A DNA stretch of 64,000 nt from the NCBI RefSeq assembly GCF_042646165.1, contig NZ_JBHRTC010000007.1. The stretch is one strand, 5' to 3'. This document shows positions 16,593 through 25,144 of the stretch, in pieces. The DNA comes from Microbaculum marinum (GTDB lineage: Bacteria; Pseudomonadota; Alphaproteobacteria; Rhizobiales; Tepidamorphaceae). Position 1 is the first letter of the stretch, and the number at the start of each line of letters is the position of its first letter. Below the pieces are notes generated by a model. It did not search any database, was not told the DNA's origin, and worked only from the letters and a program-made list of their open reading frames with translations. The position numbers and the translations under genes were made by a program.

Positions 16593-17593
16593 AGCAGTTC
16601 GAACTGCAGCAGCAGTGTTCGCTGCAGGGCGCTGAAATTGTCGTCGGAGACGATCGTGACGATGGTGCGGCCGGCCGGGTCCTCGTGGACGCAGATGCCC
16701 TCCATGTTGTCGATCCAGTAGGCCATTCCGCCGGTGAACAGCACGTCGCCGGCCATCGGCTGGGGGCCGTCGAGTTCGGTCGCGTCGAGGCGCCGGATCC
16801 GCATGGCCACGCCGGTCAGTATGTTGAAGCGTCGTTCGAGGACCAGCAGGTCGCCGCTCGACAGGGCAAGGATGTCTGTGACGTCGAAACCGCTGCTGCG
16901 CCTGAGCGCGATGTCGCGGGCGCCGGCTCCGGTGACGATCCAGCCGGGAATTTCGTCCGAGGTTTCGTCGGGAACGCTTTCGGCGAAGACGATGACCGCG
17001 CCGGCATTCGGCGCGCCGGGCGGGACGACGGCGATTCCTTCCAGTCCCTTGTTGTGGGGCAGGCTGATCACGCCGTCCGGCAGCGACATCCGCGTCGGCT
17101 TGCCGATGGCTCCGTCGCCTGCCACCGGGAAGGCGAGCACCCGGTTGTCGCGCTCGAAGCCGACCAGGATATCGTCGGGCAGGCCCTTGCCGGTCCGGGC
17201 GCGCAGCGACTCCGCGTCGGAGCCGAACTTGACCCCGAGCGGCTGGCCGTCCTCGCCGGGCAGGCGGCGGACCACCACGTCCGACAGCCCGACCGGGCGG
17301 TCGCCGTCGTAGTCGATGGCGGCGGTGAACAGATCGCCGATATCGCTGACCATCATGATGCGCCGGCCATCGGGCGAGATGTCGATGCCCGAAAGCCCTC
17401 CGAACCGCGGGTCGGGCGAGTCGATCTCTATTCCCCCGATATAGCGCAGCCGCCCGAACCGCGTCTGCTCGGGCTGTTGCGGATCAAAAGCCGCAATCGG
17501 CGCGGCGCTGACCGGGAGCGTTTCCTGCGCCGATCCGGTGCCGGCCGACAGGCACAGCACCAGCCCGGCGGCCAGTACGATCTGGGTCCGCAC
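16589..17593 (-). CDS. Exported esterase-like activity of phytase family protein
   Basis: Protein of 334 residues from a GTG start 11 bases after the cobT stop (a TTG at 17599 is equally close). The N-terminus is a signal peptide (RTQIVLAAGLVLCLSAGTGSAQE). The rest has the beta-propeller pattern of the phytase-like esterase domain: GGLSGIDISPDGRRIMMVSDIGD, GLEGIAVVPPG, LPDDILVGFERDNRVL and GMAYWIDNMEGICVHED. Members are predicted periplasmic and poorly characterised; phytate hydrolysis is not implied. It probably shares a transcript with cobST, though a link to cobalamin is not evident. Confidence 0.8.
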   Translation of the reverse strand: MRTQIVLAAGLVLCLSAGTGSAQETLPVSAAPIAAFDPQQPEQTRFGRLRYIGGIEIDSPDPRFGGLSGIDISPDGRRIMMVSDIGDLFTAAIDYDGDRPVGLSDVVVRRLPGEDGQPLGVKFGSDAESLRARTGKGLPDDILVGFERDNRVLAFPVAGDGAIGKPTRMSLPDGVISLPHNKGLEGIAVVPPGAPNAGAVIVFAESVPDETSDEIPGWIVTGAGARDIALRRSSGFDVTDILALSSGDLLVLERRFNILTGVAMRIRRLDATELDGPQPMAGDVLFTGGMAYWIDNMEGICVHEDPAGRTIVTIVSDDNFSALQRTLLLQFELL

Positions 17594-17604
17594 GGCCAAG
17601 GCGC

Positions 17605-19512
17605 TCAGGCCGGAGTCCGCAGGCGCTGCCGGCGTGTCGTCATGGTTCCCACAGCGTCGTCCTCGAACAGTTCCGCCAGCTTCTCCGTCATCGCGCCGCC
17701 GAGTTCCTCGGCGTCGACGATGGTCACGGCGCGGCGGTAGTAGCGGGTCACGTCGTGGCCGATGCCAATGGCGATCAACTCGACCGGCGACCGCGTCTCG
17801 ATATCCTCGATGACCTGGCGCAGATGGCGCTCCAGATAGTTGCCCGGATTGACCGAGAGGGTGGAGTCGTCGACCGGTGCCCCATCGGAAATCATCATCA
17901 GGATGCGCCGCTGCTCGGGGCGGGCCAGCAGCCGGTCGTGGGCCCAGGCCAGCGCCTCGCCGTCGATGTTCTCCTTCAGCAGGCCCTCGCGCATCATCAG
18001 GCCGAGATTGCGCCGGGCGCGCCGCCACGGCATGTCGGCGGGCTTGTAGATGATGTGGCGCAGGTCGTTGAGCCGGCCCGGATTGAGCGGCTTGCCCGAC
18101 GACAGCCAGTTTTCCCGGCTCTGTCCGCCCTTCCAGGCGCGCGTGGTGAAGCCGAGGATCTCGACCTTGACGCCGCAGCGCTCCAACGTCCGCGCCAGGA
18201 TGTCGCCGCAGGTTGCCGCGACCGTAATCGGCCGGCCGCGCATCGAGCCCGAGTTGTCGAGCAGCAGCGTCACCACCGTGTCGCGGAAATTGGTGTCGCG
18301 CTCCATCTTGAAGGTCAGCGGGTGGAGCGGGTCCATGATGACGCGGGGCAGCCGCGCGGCGTCGAGCGCGCCTTCCTCCAGGTCGAAGTCCCAGGCACGG
18401 TTCTGCTGGGCCATCAGGCGGCGCTGCAGGCGGTTCGCGAGCCGGGTGACGACGCCCTGCAGGTTCTGGAGCTGCTTGTCGAGAAAGCCCCGCAGGCGAT
18501 CCAGTTCGTCCTGGTCGCAGAGTTCGTCGGCGGTCACGGTCTCGTCGAAGCGGGTCGTGAAGATCCGGTAGGCGTTGGGGCCGTCGGTGTTGGAGAACGG
18601 GAAGTTGGGACGCCAGGGCTCGGTGGAGTCGGTGGCGTCGGCCGCGTCGGCATCCTGCTCGATCTCCTCGGCCCGCGTCTGGCTCGCCTCGACCTCGCCG
18701 TCCTCCTGCTCGGAACCTTCCTGGCTCTCGTCGGAGGCTGCTTCCGAGGCGTCCTGCTGCCCTTCCTCGCCGCTTTCGCCCTGGGAGTCGGAGTCGTCTT
18801 CGCCCTGTGCGGATTCGTCCTCGTCCTCCTGTTCGGCCCCGAGCTCGTCGGCCATGTCGAACGCCGCGATCATGTCGCGGACCAGACGCGCATAGGCGTC
18901 CTGATCCTCGATCACGCCGGACAGGCGATCCAGTTCGCCGCCGGCCTTCTGCTCAATCCAGCTCCGCCACAGGTCGACCGCGCGCTGACCGCTCGGCGGT
19001 GGCGCCCGGCCGGTGAGCCGTTCGCGCAGCATCAGCGCGACCGCTTCCTCCAGCGGCGCGTCGGACCGCGATTCCGCCGCCGCGACGTTCATGCGCTGGT
19101 ATCGGGCCTCAAGCATGGCACCGATGTTGTCGGCGACGCCCGACATCCGCTGCGAGCCGATGGCTTCGCAGCGGGCCTGTTCCACGGCTTCGAACAGGGC
19201 GCGCGCATTGCGGCCCTGCGGCAGGAGACGGCGGTGGACGCCCTGGTCGTGGCAGGCGATCCTGAGCGCCATTGAATCGGCGACACCCCGTGCGATCGCC
19301 GCGTCGGCCCGGGTCAGTTTGCGCGGCGGCTCGGGTAGCCTGACGCTGGTGCCCGAGGTGCCGGCACGATCCGAGGCGTAGGTTACCTCCACATCGCTAT
19401 GCCCCGATATCGCGCGGACGGCCGCCGTCACCGCCCGCTTGAACGGTTCCGTCGGGGTGCTGCGGGTGTTCTGGGCCGGTTTCCTGTTGCTCGTCGGGCG
19501 TATGTCGGGCAC
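17605..19512 (-). CDS. cobT: Aerobic cobaltochelatase subunit CobT
   Basis: Protein of 635 residues from a GTG start. A VWA domain fills the C-terminal half with MIDAS motif LLLDNSGSMRGR (about 414-425), preceded by a long acidic linker (about 225-300, Glu/Asp/Gln/Ser rich) as in all CobT proteins. With CobS it forms the AAA-type ring that drives CobN to insert cobalt into hydrogenobyrinic acid a,c-diamide, the aerobic cobalamin route. It follows cobS after 74 bases on the same strand. No cobalamin riboswitch is visible nearby, and cobN is not in the window. Confidence 0.96.
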   Translation of the reverse strand: MPDIRPTSNRKPAQNTRSTPTEPFKRAVTAAVRAISGHSDVEVTYASDRAGTSGTSVRLPEPPRKLTRADAAIARGVADSMALRIACHDQGVHRRLLPQGRNARALFEAVEQARCEAIGSQRMSGVADNIGAMLEARYQRMNVAAAESRSDAPLEEAVALMLRERLTGRAPPPSGQRAVDLWRSWIEQKAGGELDRLSGVIEDQDAYARLVRDMIAAFDMADELGAEQEDEDESAQGEDDSDSQGESGEEGQQDASEAASDESQEGSEQEDGEVEASQTRAEEIEQDADAADATDSTEPWRPNFPFSNTDGPNAYRIFTTRFDETVTADELCDQDELDRLRGFLDKQLQNLQGVVTRLANRLQRRLMAQQNRAWDFDLEEGALDAARLPRVIMDPLHPLTFKMERDTNFRDTVVTLLLDNSGSMRGRPITVAATCGDILARTLERCGVKVEILGFTTRAWKGGQSRENWLSSGKPLNPGRLNDLRHIIYKPADMPWRRARRNLGLMMREGLLKENIDGEALAWAHDRLLARPEQRRILMMISDGAPVDDSTLSVNPGNYLERHLRQVIEDIETRSPVELIAIGIGHDVTRYYRRAVTIVDAEELGGAMTEKLAELFEDDAVGTMTTRRQRLRTPA

Positions 19513-19586
19513 GTCGTCAGCACTTCCTTACCAGGGGCCGAATACCGTCCGGCCCGCGATTGAGGGCCCCGCGAACCGGGGCAACG

Positions 19587-20573
19587 TCAGTTCAGCGCCA
19601 CGTTCACCGTCGATTCCGGCAGTTCGGTGCCGAAGGAGCGCTGGTAGAACTCGGCGACGATGCCGCGTTCCGCCTCGTCGCACTTGTTGAGGAACGTCAT
19701 TCGGAAGGCCTGGCCGAGTTCGCCGAAGATCTGCGCGTTCTCCGCCCAGGTGATCACCGTGCGCGGGCTCATGACGGTCGACAGGTCGCCGTTCATGAAG
19801 GCGTTGCGAGTGAGATCTGCGACGCGGACCATCCGCGATACTATGTCGCGGCCCTCGTCGCCCGTGTAATGCTTGGCCTTGGCCAGGACGATGTTCACCT
19901 CGTCGTCGTGCGGCAGGTAATTCAGCGTCGTGACGATCGACCAGCGATCCATCTGGCCCTGGTTGATCTGCTGGGTGCCGTGATAGAGGCCCGAGGTGTC
20001 GCCGAGGCCGATGGTGTTCGTGGTGGCGAACAGCCGAAACGAGGGATGCGGGCGGATGACCTTGCGCTGGTCGAGCAGCGTCAGCTTGCCGGAGACCTCG
20101 AGCACGCGCTGGATGACGAACATCACATCGGGCCGGCCGGCGTCGTACTCGTCGAACACCAGCGCCGTGTTGGTCTTCAGCGCCCAAGGCAGGATGCCGT
20201 CCTGGAACTCGGTGATCTGCAGGCCGTCCTTGACGACGATGGCGTCCTTGCCGACCAGGTCCAGACGGCTGATGTGACTGTCCAGGTTGACGCGCACGCA
20301 GGGCCAGTTGAGGCGGCTGGCGACCTGCTCGATATGGGTCGACTTGCCGGTGCCGTGATAGCCCTGGATCAGGACGCGCCGGTTGTAGGCGAAGCCGGCA
20401 AGGATCGCGAGGGTGGTTTCACGGTCGAACTGGTAGTCCGGGTCGAAGTCGGGAACGTGCTCGTCCGACTCCGAATAGGCCGGGACCTCGAGATCGCTGT
20501 CGATGCCGAAAACCTGCCGGACGGACACCTTCATGTCCGGCAAGCCGCTCGGCTCCGTAGCCTCAGTAATCAT
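19587..20573 (-). CDS. cobS: Aerobic cobaltochelatase subunit CobS
   Basis: Protein of 328 residues, AAA+ ATPase. Walker A is GYHGTGKST (71-79), Walker B is ALVFDEYDAG, and sensor 1 is LFATTNTIGLGD. The N-terminal ~40 residues (VRQVFGIDSDLEVPAYSE) are the CobS signature. It couples ATP hydrolysis to cobalt insertion with CobT and CobN. Length and motif order match the family exactly. The AATCATGCTGCC region upstream offers no obvious promoter; the J-domain gene upstream ends 77 bases before, so the four genes may form one unit. Confidence 0.96.
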   Translation of the reverse strand: MITEATEPSGLPDMKVSVRQVFGIDSDLEVPAYSESDEHVPDFDPDYQFDRETTLAILAGFAYNRRVLIQGYHGTGKSTHIEQVASRLNWPCVRVNLDSHISRLDLVGKDAIVVKDGLQITEFQDGILPWALKTNTALVFDEYDAGRPDVMFVIQRVLEVSGKLTLLDQRKVIRPHPSFRLFATTNTIGLGDTSGLYHGTQQINQGQMDRWSIVTTLNYLPHDDEVNIVLAKAKHYTGDEGRDIVSRMVRVADLTRNAFMNGDLSTVMSPRTVITWAENAQIFGELGQAFRMTFLNKCDEAERGIVAEFYQRSFGTELPESTVNVALN

Positions 20574-20650
20574 GCTGCCTCCAGCTTGCGGGACACGCGC
20601 TGCGTCCCGTCACACTAGCGTTCGTGTTGAGTGAAGTGCGCCGACAATAA

Positions 20651-21286
20651 TCAGCAATCGCGATAGAAGCCAGAGGCCTTCAGCGTGTTGTAGGCCTCGA
20701 TGATCGACCGGAGCCGATCCTCCGTGCTTCGATCGCCGCCATTGGCGTCGGGATGGTGACGCTTCACCAGTTCCTTGTAGCGGTACTTGATTTCGGGGCC
20801 GCTGGCGGTTTCGTCAAGTCCCAGGACGTCGAGCGCGCGCCGTTCGAGGGTGCCGACGCGGCGCCGCCGGACCTCCGTTTCCTCGGTCGAGGGAGATCCG
20901 CGGCGGGCTTCGGCGAAGAAATCGAACGGATCGACGAAGACGCCGGCGCGAGCCGCGGCGGCTGCGCGACGGCCGGCGTCGCGCCGGTCCCGGGAGTTGA
21001 CGCCCATCGACCATGTCGGCCGATGTCCCGTGGACCGCGACGACAGCCACGCCTTCACGTCGTCCTCCGACATGCCGGAGAACCAGTTGTAGGTCTTGTT
21101 GTACTCGCGAACATGGTCGAGGCAGAAATTGTAGTACTCGCCCTCCAGCGCGCGACCCTTCGGCGCGCGGTGCGGCGCCGGCCGCCGGCACCCCGGGGCG
21201 TCGCAAGCCGGCGCCTGTTCGGGGGCTGCCGGTTCAGCATCCGGGCGGATGCGGATCTGGTCGAACCATTTGGAGTCGAGCTTCAT
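20651..21286 (-). CDS. J-domain (DnaJ-like) protein
   Basis: Protein of 211 residues. The J domain is C-terminal (about 150-211): ALDVLGLDETASGPEIKYRYKELVKRHHPDANGGD, with the HPD motif, and a final helix EDRLRSIIEAYNTLK. The N-terminal half has a conserved CDAPGC...YYNFCLDHVREYNKTYNWFSGM region, possibly a small metal-binding unit. It stimulates a DnaK-type chaperone; the client is unknown. It sits between cobS and the divergent bolA, an arrangement I recall from rhizobia. A promoter is not evident. Confidence 0.93.
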   Translation of the reverse strand: MKLDSKWFDQIRIRPDAEPAAPEQAPACDAPGCRRPAPHRAPKGRALEGEYYNFCLDHVREYNKTYNWFSGMSEDDVKAWLSSRSTGHRPTWSMGVNSRDRRDAGRRAAAAARAGVFVDPFDFFAEARRGSPSTEETEVRRRRVGTLERRALDVLGLDETASGPEIKYRYKELVKRHHPDANGGDRSTEDRLRSIIEAYNTLKASGFYRDC

Positions 21287-21396
21287 GGGGCCGGATTATG
21301 GGTATCTGTGTGAATCGGCACAAGCGCTGTGGCGGGTTTCGCGCAGTGCATGGCTGCGGGCTTGACAGGATTGACGCATCCGGCCACGACGATTTC

Positions 21397-21672
21397 ATGA
21401 CCAGCGACGCCAGACCCGCGAAAGACCGGATCGCCGAAAAGTTGACGGCGGCCTTCCACCCCGTCTCCCTCGAGGTGATCGACGAATCCGACCGCCATCA
21501 CGGCCATGCCGGCTGGCGCGAGGGCGGCGAGACCCATTTTCGCGTCAAGATCGTATCCGGTGCCTTCGCCGGCAAGACGAGGATCGAACGGCATCGGATG
21601 GTCAACGAGGCCCTCGCCGACGAACTGGCCGCCGGCGTGCACGCGCTGGCAATCCACGCCGACAGCGCCTGA
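21397..21672 (+). CDS. BolA-family protein
   Basis: Protein of 91 residues with the class II KH-like BolA fold: RIAEKLTAAFHPVSLEVIDESDRHHGHAGW, FRVKIVSGAFAGKTRIERHRMVNEAL and ELAAGVHALAIHA. BolA proteins bind monothiol glutaredoxins and a shared [2Fe-2S] cluster and influence iron homeostasis and cell shape. It is divergent from the J-domain gene and converges on the SufR-like regulator, 9 bases apart. I chose the ATG at 21397 because upstream sequence in frame is low quality. Confidence 0.93.
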   Translation: MTSDARPAKDRIAEKLTAAFHPVSLEVIDESDRHHGHAGWREGGETHFRVKIVSGAFAGKTRIERHRMVNEALADELAAGVHALAIHADSA

Positions 21673-21681
21673 TCGCGAAGT

Positions 21682-22317
21682 TCAGAGCGGGGTGATCCGG
21701 TAGGCGCAGCGTCGGGCCCCCTGCAACAGGTGCTCGACGCGTTCGATCCTGCAGTCCGGGCCAAGCACGCGGGCGAAGATGTCCTGCTCGGCGCGGCAGA
21801 AGTTCTGGCAGCGCCGCGCCGCGGCGCAGATCGGGCAGTGGTTTTCGACAAGCAGGAAACTGCCGTCGGGCTGTTCGCTGCACTCGGCCATGTAGCCCTC
21901 GATGTCGCGTTGGCGGGCGAGTTCGGCGACCCGGTCGGCCAGCGGCGCGATATCTTTCAGGGCATCCCGATAGCGGGATTCGGACTGGCGTTCGCGGCGC
22001 GCGATCAGGCGGTCGAGCGCGGCGTCGCCGAGCAGGTCGCGGACGGCGTCGATCAGGCCGACTGCGAGTTCGGCATGGGTGTCGGGAAAACGGGCCCAGG
22101 CCGCATCGGACAATCGCCAGACCCGCTTCGGCCGGCCGGCGCCGCGGTGCTCGTCCACGAACGTGACGAGATCCTCCCCCGATAGCCTGTCCAGGCGTTC
22201 ACGCACCGCCTGTGGCGAGATGTCGAGGCGCTCGGCAATCTGCGCGGCGGTGGCCGAACCGCGCATCTTCAGATGGAACAGGACTTTGTCTTCCGTGACG
22301 GTGCCGGTCTCGGGCAA
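21682..22317 (-). CDS. SufR-like winged-helix regulator with C-terminal cysteine cluster
   Basis: Protein of 211 residues. The N-terminal winged helix is DKVLFHLKMRGSATAAQIAERLDIS with PQAVRERLDRLSGEDLV. The C-terminal part has the SufR pattern: HCPI (C161), C174 in NFCRAE and C204 in RRCAYRI, with further cysteines at 146, 164, 170 and 189. In SufR these positions hold an iron-sulfur cluster that controls DNA binding. So this is likely a redox- or iron-responsive repressor (inference). It is divergent from an MFS gene, with three inverted repeats between the two starts that are good operator candidates. Confidence 0.8.
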   Translation of the reverse strand: MPETGTVTEDKVLFHLKMRGSATAAQIAERLDISPQAVRERLDRLSGEDLVTFVDEHRGAGRPKRVWRLSDAAWARFPDTHAELAVGLIDAVRDLLGDAALDRLIARRERQSESRYRDALKDIAPLADRVAELARQRDIEGYMAECSEQPDGSFLLVENHCPICAAARRCQNFCRAEQDIFARVLGPDCRIERVEHLLQGARRCAYRITPL

Positions 22318-22338
22318 GGCGGATCCTCGCGATGAAAT

Positions 22339-22393
22339 TTAACAAGGAGATACTTGTTAAAACAATCTTGTTGGTTTAGCAAGGCATGCCTTG
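22339..22393. promoter_or_regulatory. Cluster of three inverted repeats, candidate operators
   Basis: Site 1 (22339-22360) has perfect 8-bp arms TTAACAAG/CTTGTTAA with a 6-base spacer. Site 2 (22361-22372) has 5-bp arms AACAA/TTGTT. Site 3 (22380-22393) is the perfect 14-bp palindrome CAAGGCATGCCTTG. All share the half-site AACAAG or CAAG and sit between the SufR-like regulator (start 22317) and the MFS gene (start 22411). Confidence 0.6.
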
Positions 22394-22410
22394 TTCATAG
22401 CGGTGATACC

Positions 22411-23811
22411 ATGCCCAGCCCCTCCGACGCCGATTTTCGTACCATCGTCCTGCAGAGCGGGATCGGCCGGGTCGCCATCCTGTGCCTCGGCGTCTGGCTG
22501 CACGCGGCCGACTCGCTGCTGGCCGCTACCGTGATGCCGAGCGCCGTCGCGGATATCGGCGGTCTCGACTACATCTACTGGACGATCGCGCTTTACGAAC
22601 TCGGCTCGATCTCGGCGGGCTTCCTCGCCGGCCTGCTTGCCGTCAGCTTCGGGCTGCGGCTGGCGATGGCCGGCGCCGCGCTCGTCTATGCGCTCGGCTG
22701 CGGGGCGAGCGCCTTTGCGCCGGACATGGCGACGATGCTGATCGGCCGCATGCTGCAGGGCGTCGGCGGCGGCTGGATGATCGCGCTGTGCCATGTCGGG
22801 ATGGCGCAGATGTTTCCCGAACGCCACTGGCCCAAGCTGCTGGCGCTGATCTCGGCGACCTGGGGCGCCTCGGCGCTGGTCGGGCCGCTGATCGGCGGGG
22901 CGTTCGCCACGATCGGGCTGTGGCGCGGGGCCTTTGTCGCCTTCGGTCTGCAGGCGGTGGTGTTTGCGATCCTGGCGCTGATGCTTCTGGAGACCGGCCG
23001 GTCGAAGGTCGTCGAAGAGGCTGTGCTGCCCTGGCGGCGGCTGGTGCTGCTCAGCTCGGGCGTGTTGCTGATCCTGATTGCCGGCATCCATCCCGCGCCG
23101 CTGCTGGCACTCCTGCTGGTTCTCGCCGGCTTCGGGCTGATGCTGCTGGCGCTGAGGCTCGACGGACGCGGGCGGGGGCGCCTGCTGCCGGCGCGTCCGT
23201 TCGACATACGGGCGCCGTGGGGGGCCGGCTTCACCATGGTGCTGACCCTGTCCATCGCGACGGTGTCGTTCACCGTCTACGGACCGCTGATCATGGAATC
23301 GCTGTTCGGGGTGACCCCGTTCATGGCGGGGCTGATGATCGCCATCGAATCGGTGTCGTGGTCGGTCGCAGCGATCGTCTTCGTCAACGCCCGGCCGCGG
23401 CTGGAGCCCTGGCTGATCCGTTTCGGGGCGCTCGCGATCACCGGCGGGATCGTCGGCTTCGCCCTGGTCATGCCGTCCGGGCCGCTGTCGGCGCTGGTCC
23501 CCTGGGCGATGCTGCAGGGGGCGGGCTTCGGCGTCGCCTGGGCCTTCATCCTCAGGCGGATCGTGGCGTCGGTTCCCGCCGGCGAGCGCGAGCGGGCGGC
23601 TTCGGCTGCGCCGACGCTGCAGATGGCCGGCTATGCGATCGGGGCAGCCCTGTCGGGTATCGTCGCCAACGCTGCCGGTCTCGGCGACGGCCTCTCGCCG
23701 GAGGCGGTCGAACGGACGGCGTTCTGGGTGTTCGCGGCGTTCCTGCCGATCGCCGCCGTGGGCTGCCTCGCCGCCTGGAGGCTCGCCTCGACGGAGGTCC
23801 CGCAGGCCTGA
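22411..23811 (+). CDS. MFS transporter, multidrug-efflux type
   Basis: Protein of 466 residues with about 14 hydrophobic segments. The first halves show the DHA2-like pattern: LHAADSLLAATVMPSAVADIGG near residue 30, ELGSISAGFLAGLL, and MLIGRMLQGVGGGWMIAL (motif C region around GRMLQGVGGG). Such proteins use the proton gradient to export drugs or metabolites across the inner membrane. An ATG upstream at 22354 is in frame but lies within the operator region, so 22411 is chosen. The divergent SufR-like gene and the inverted repeats predict repression by that regulator. Confidence 0.85.
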   Translation: MPSPSDADFRTIVLQSGIGRVAILCLGVWLHAADSLLAATVMPSAVADIGGLDYIYWTIALYELGSISAGFLAGLLAVSFGLRLAMAGAALVYALGCGASAFAPDMATMLIGRMLQGVGGGWMIALCHVGMAQMFPERHWPKLLALISATWGASALVGPLIGGAFATIGLWRGAFVAFGLQAVVFAILALMLLETGRSKVVEEAVLPWRRLVLLSSGVLLILIAGIHPAPLLALLLVLAGFGLMLLALRLDGRGRGRLLPARPFDIRAPWGAGFTMVLTLSIATVSFTVYGPLIMESLFGVTPFMAGLMIAIESVSWSVAAIVFVNARPRLEPWLIRFGALAITGGIVGFALVMPSGPLSALVPWAMLQGAGFGVAWAFILRRIVASVPAGERERAASAAPTLQMAGYAIGAALSGIVANAAGLGDGLSPEAVERTAFWVFAAFLPIAAVGCLAAWRLASTEVPQA

Positions 23812-23812
23812 C

Positions 23813-25144
23813 CTATTCGCCCGCCGGCCTCGCCTCGCCGGCCGGTCTGGCGGTCTTGGCGATCCTGGCCGGCTTCAGCTTGGAGACGGGCGTGATCCGC
23901 AGCGAGGTCAGGCGGTTGCCCTTCTTGCGAAGCACCTGGAAGCGGAAGCCGTGGAACGTGAAGGCCTGGCTCGGCTCGGGGATCTGCCGCGCCTCGTGGA
24001 TGACCAGCCCGGCGATCGTCGTCGCCTCGTCATCCGGCAGGTTCCACTCCATGACCCGGTTGAGATCGCGGATCGGCACCGAGCCGTCGACGTTGACGGC
24101 TCCGTCCGGCTGCGGGCGGACCCCCTGAACGACGATGTCGTGCTCGTCGGCGATGTCGCCGACGATCTCCTCCAGGATGTCCTCAAGCGTCACCAGCCCC
24201 TGGACGTCGCCGTACTCGTCGACGACCAGAGCGAAGTGCGCCTTGCGCTTCAGGAAGGCGTTGAGCTGGTCCTGCAGGCTGGTCGTGTCGGGAACGAACC
24301 AGGGCGGGTTGATGATCTCGGATATGTCGAGCTTCGCCGCGTCGCCGCCGGCCGAGGCGAGCGCCCGCAGCAGGTCCTTGGCGTGCAGTACGCCGACGAT
24401 GTTCTCCGATTCTCCCCGCCACAGCGGCAGCCGGGTGTGCGGGCTGTCCAGCACGTCGCGGACGATCTTCTCCGGCGGGTCGTCGCCGTTCAGCATCCGC
24501 ATCTCCGTGCGGTGCACCATGATGTCGGACACTTCGAGGTCGCGCAGGTCGAGGATGCCGCCGAGCATGTAGCGGTCCTCGGCGACGACGGCGCCTTCCC
24601 GGTGGTGCAGGTCGATTGCCCCGCGCAGCTCCTCGTGGGCGGAGAGAAGCGGCTGGCTGTCGGCGATGCCGCTGCCGGCGGCGCGCATGATGCCGCGCAC
24701 CAGAAACTCGATCGCGCGCGTCACCGGTCCGAAGATCCACACGATGACCTGGACCATCGGCGAGACGAACAGGGCGACGCGGTCGGGATGGATGATCGCG
24801 TAGGTCTTCGGCAGAACCTCCGCGAAGACGACGACGAGCGCGGTCATGATGATGGTCGCGTAGACGACGCCGGCATCGCCGAACAGCCGGATCGCCAGGC
24901 TCGTCGCCATCGCCGAGGCGAGGATGTTGACAAGGTTGTTGCCGAGCAGCAGCGCTCCAATCAGCCGCTCGCGCGTTTCCAGGAGCCGGGTGGCGATCCT
25001 GGCGCGCTGGTCGCCGGTAGTGACCAGATGATGCATGCGGGCGCGGGACGCCGCCGTCAGCGCGGTCTCCGATCCCGAAAAGAAGCCCGAGGCGATGATC
25101 AGGCCGATGATGGCGCCGAGAATGAGGGCGATCGTAAGCGTCAT
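23813..25144 (-). CDS. CNNM/CorC-type membrane protein with CBS domains
   Basis: Protein of 443 residues. The N-terminal ~190 residues form the DUF21/CNNM membrane domain (FFSGSETALTAASRARMHHL, LLLGNNLVNILASAMAT, VVFAEVLPKTYAI). A CBS pair follows (about 205-325; ILDLRDLEVSDIMVHRTEM to ALVVDEYGDVQGLVTLEDILEEIVGDI) and then the CorC_HlyC domain. Homologues take part in magnesium or cobalt efflux; the old name hemolysin is misleading. Its ATG overlaps the aroB stop (ATGA), so it belongs to the aroK-aroB transcript. Confidence 0.92.
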   Translation of the reverse strand: MTLTIALILGAIIGLIIASGFFSGSETALTAASRARMHHLVTTGDQRARIATRLLETRERLIGALLLGNNLVNILASAMATSLAIRLFGDAGVVYATIIMTALVVVFAEVLPKTYAIIHPDRVALFVSPMVQVIVWIFGPVTRAIEFLVRGIMRAAGSGIADSQPLLSAHEELRGAIDLHHREGAVVAEDRYMLGGILDLRDLEVSDIMVHRTEMRMLNGDDPPEKIVRDVLDSPHTRLPLWRGESENIVGVLHAKDLLRALASAGGDAAKLDISEIINPPWFVPDTTSLQDQLNAFLKRKAHFALVVDEYGDVQGLVTLEDILEEIVGDIADEHDIVVQGVRPQPDGAVNVDGSVPIRDLNRVMEWNLPDDEATTIAGLVIHEARQIPEPSQAFTFHGFRFQVLRKKGNRLTSLRITPVSKLKPARIAKTARPAGEARPAGE

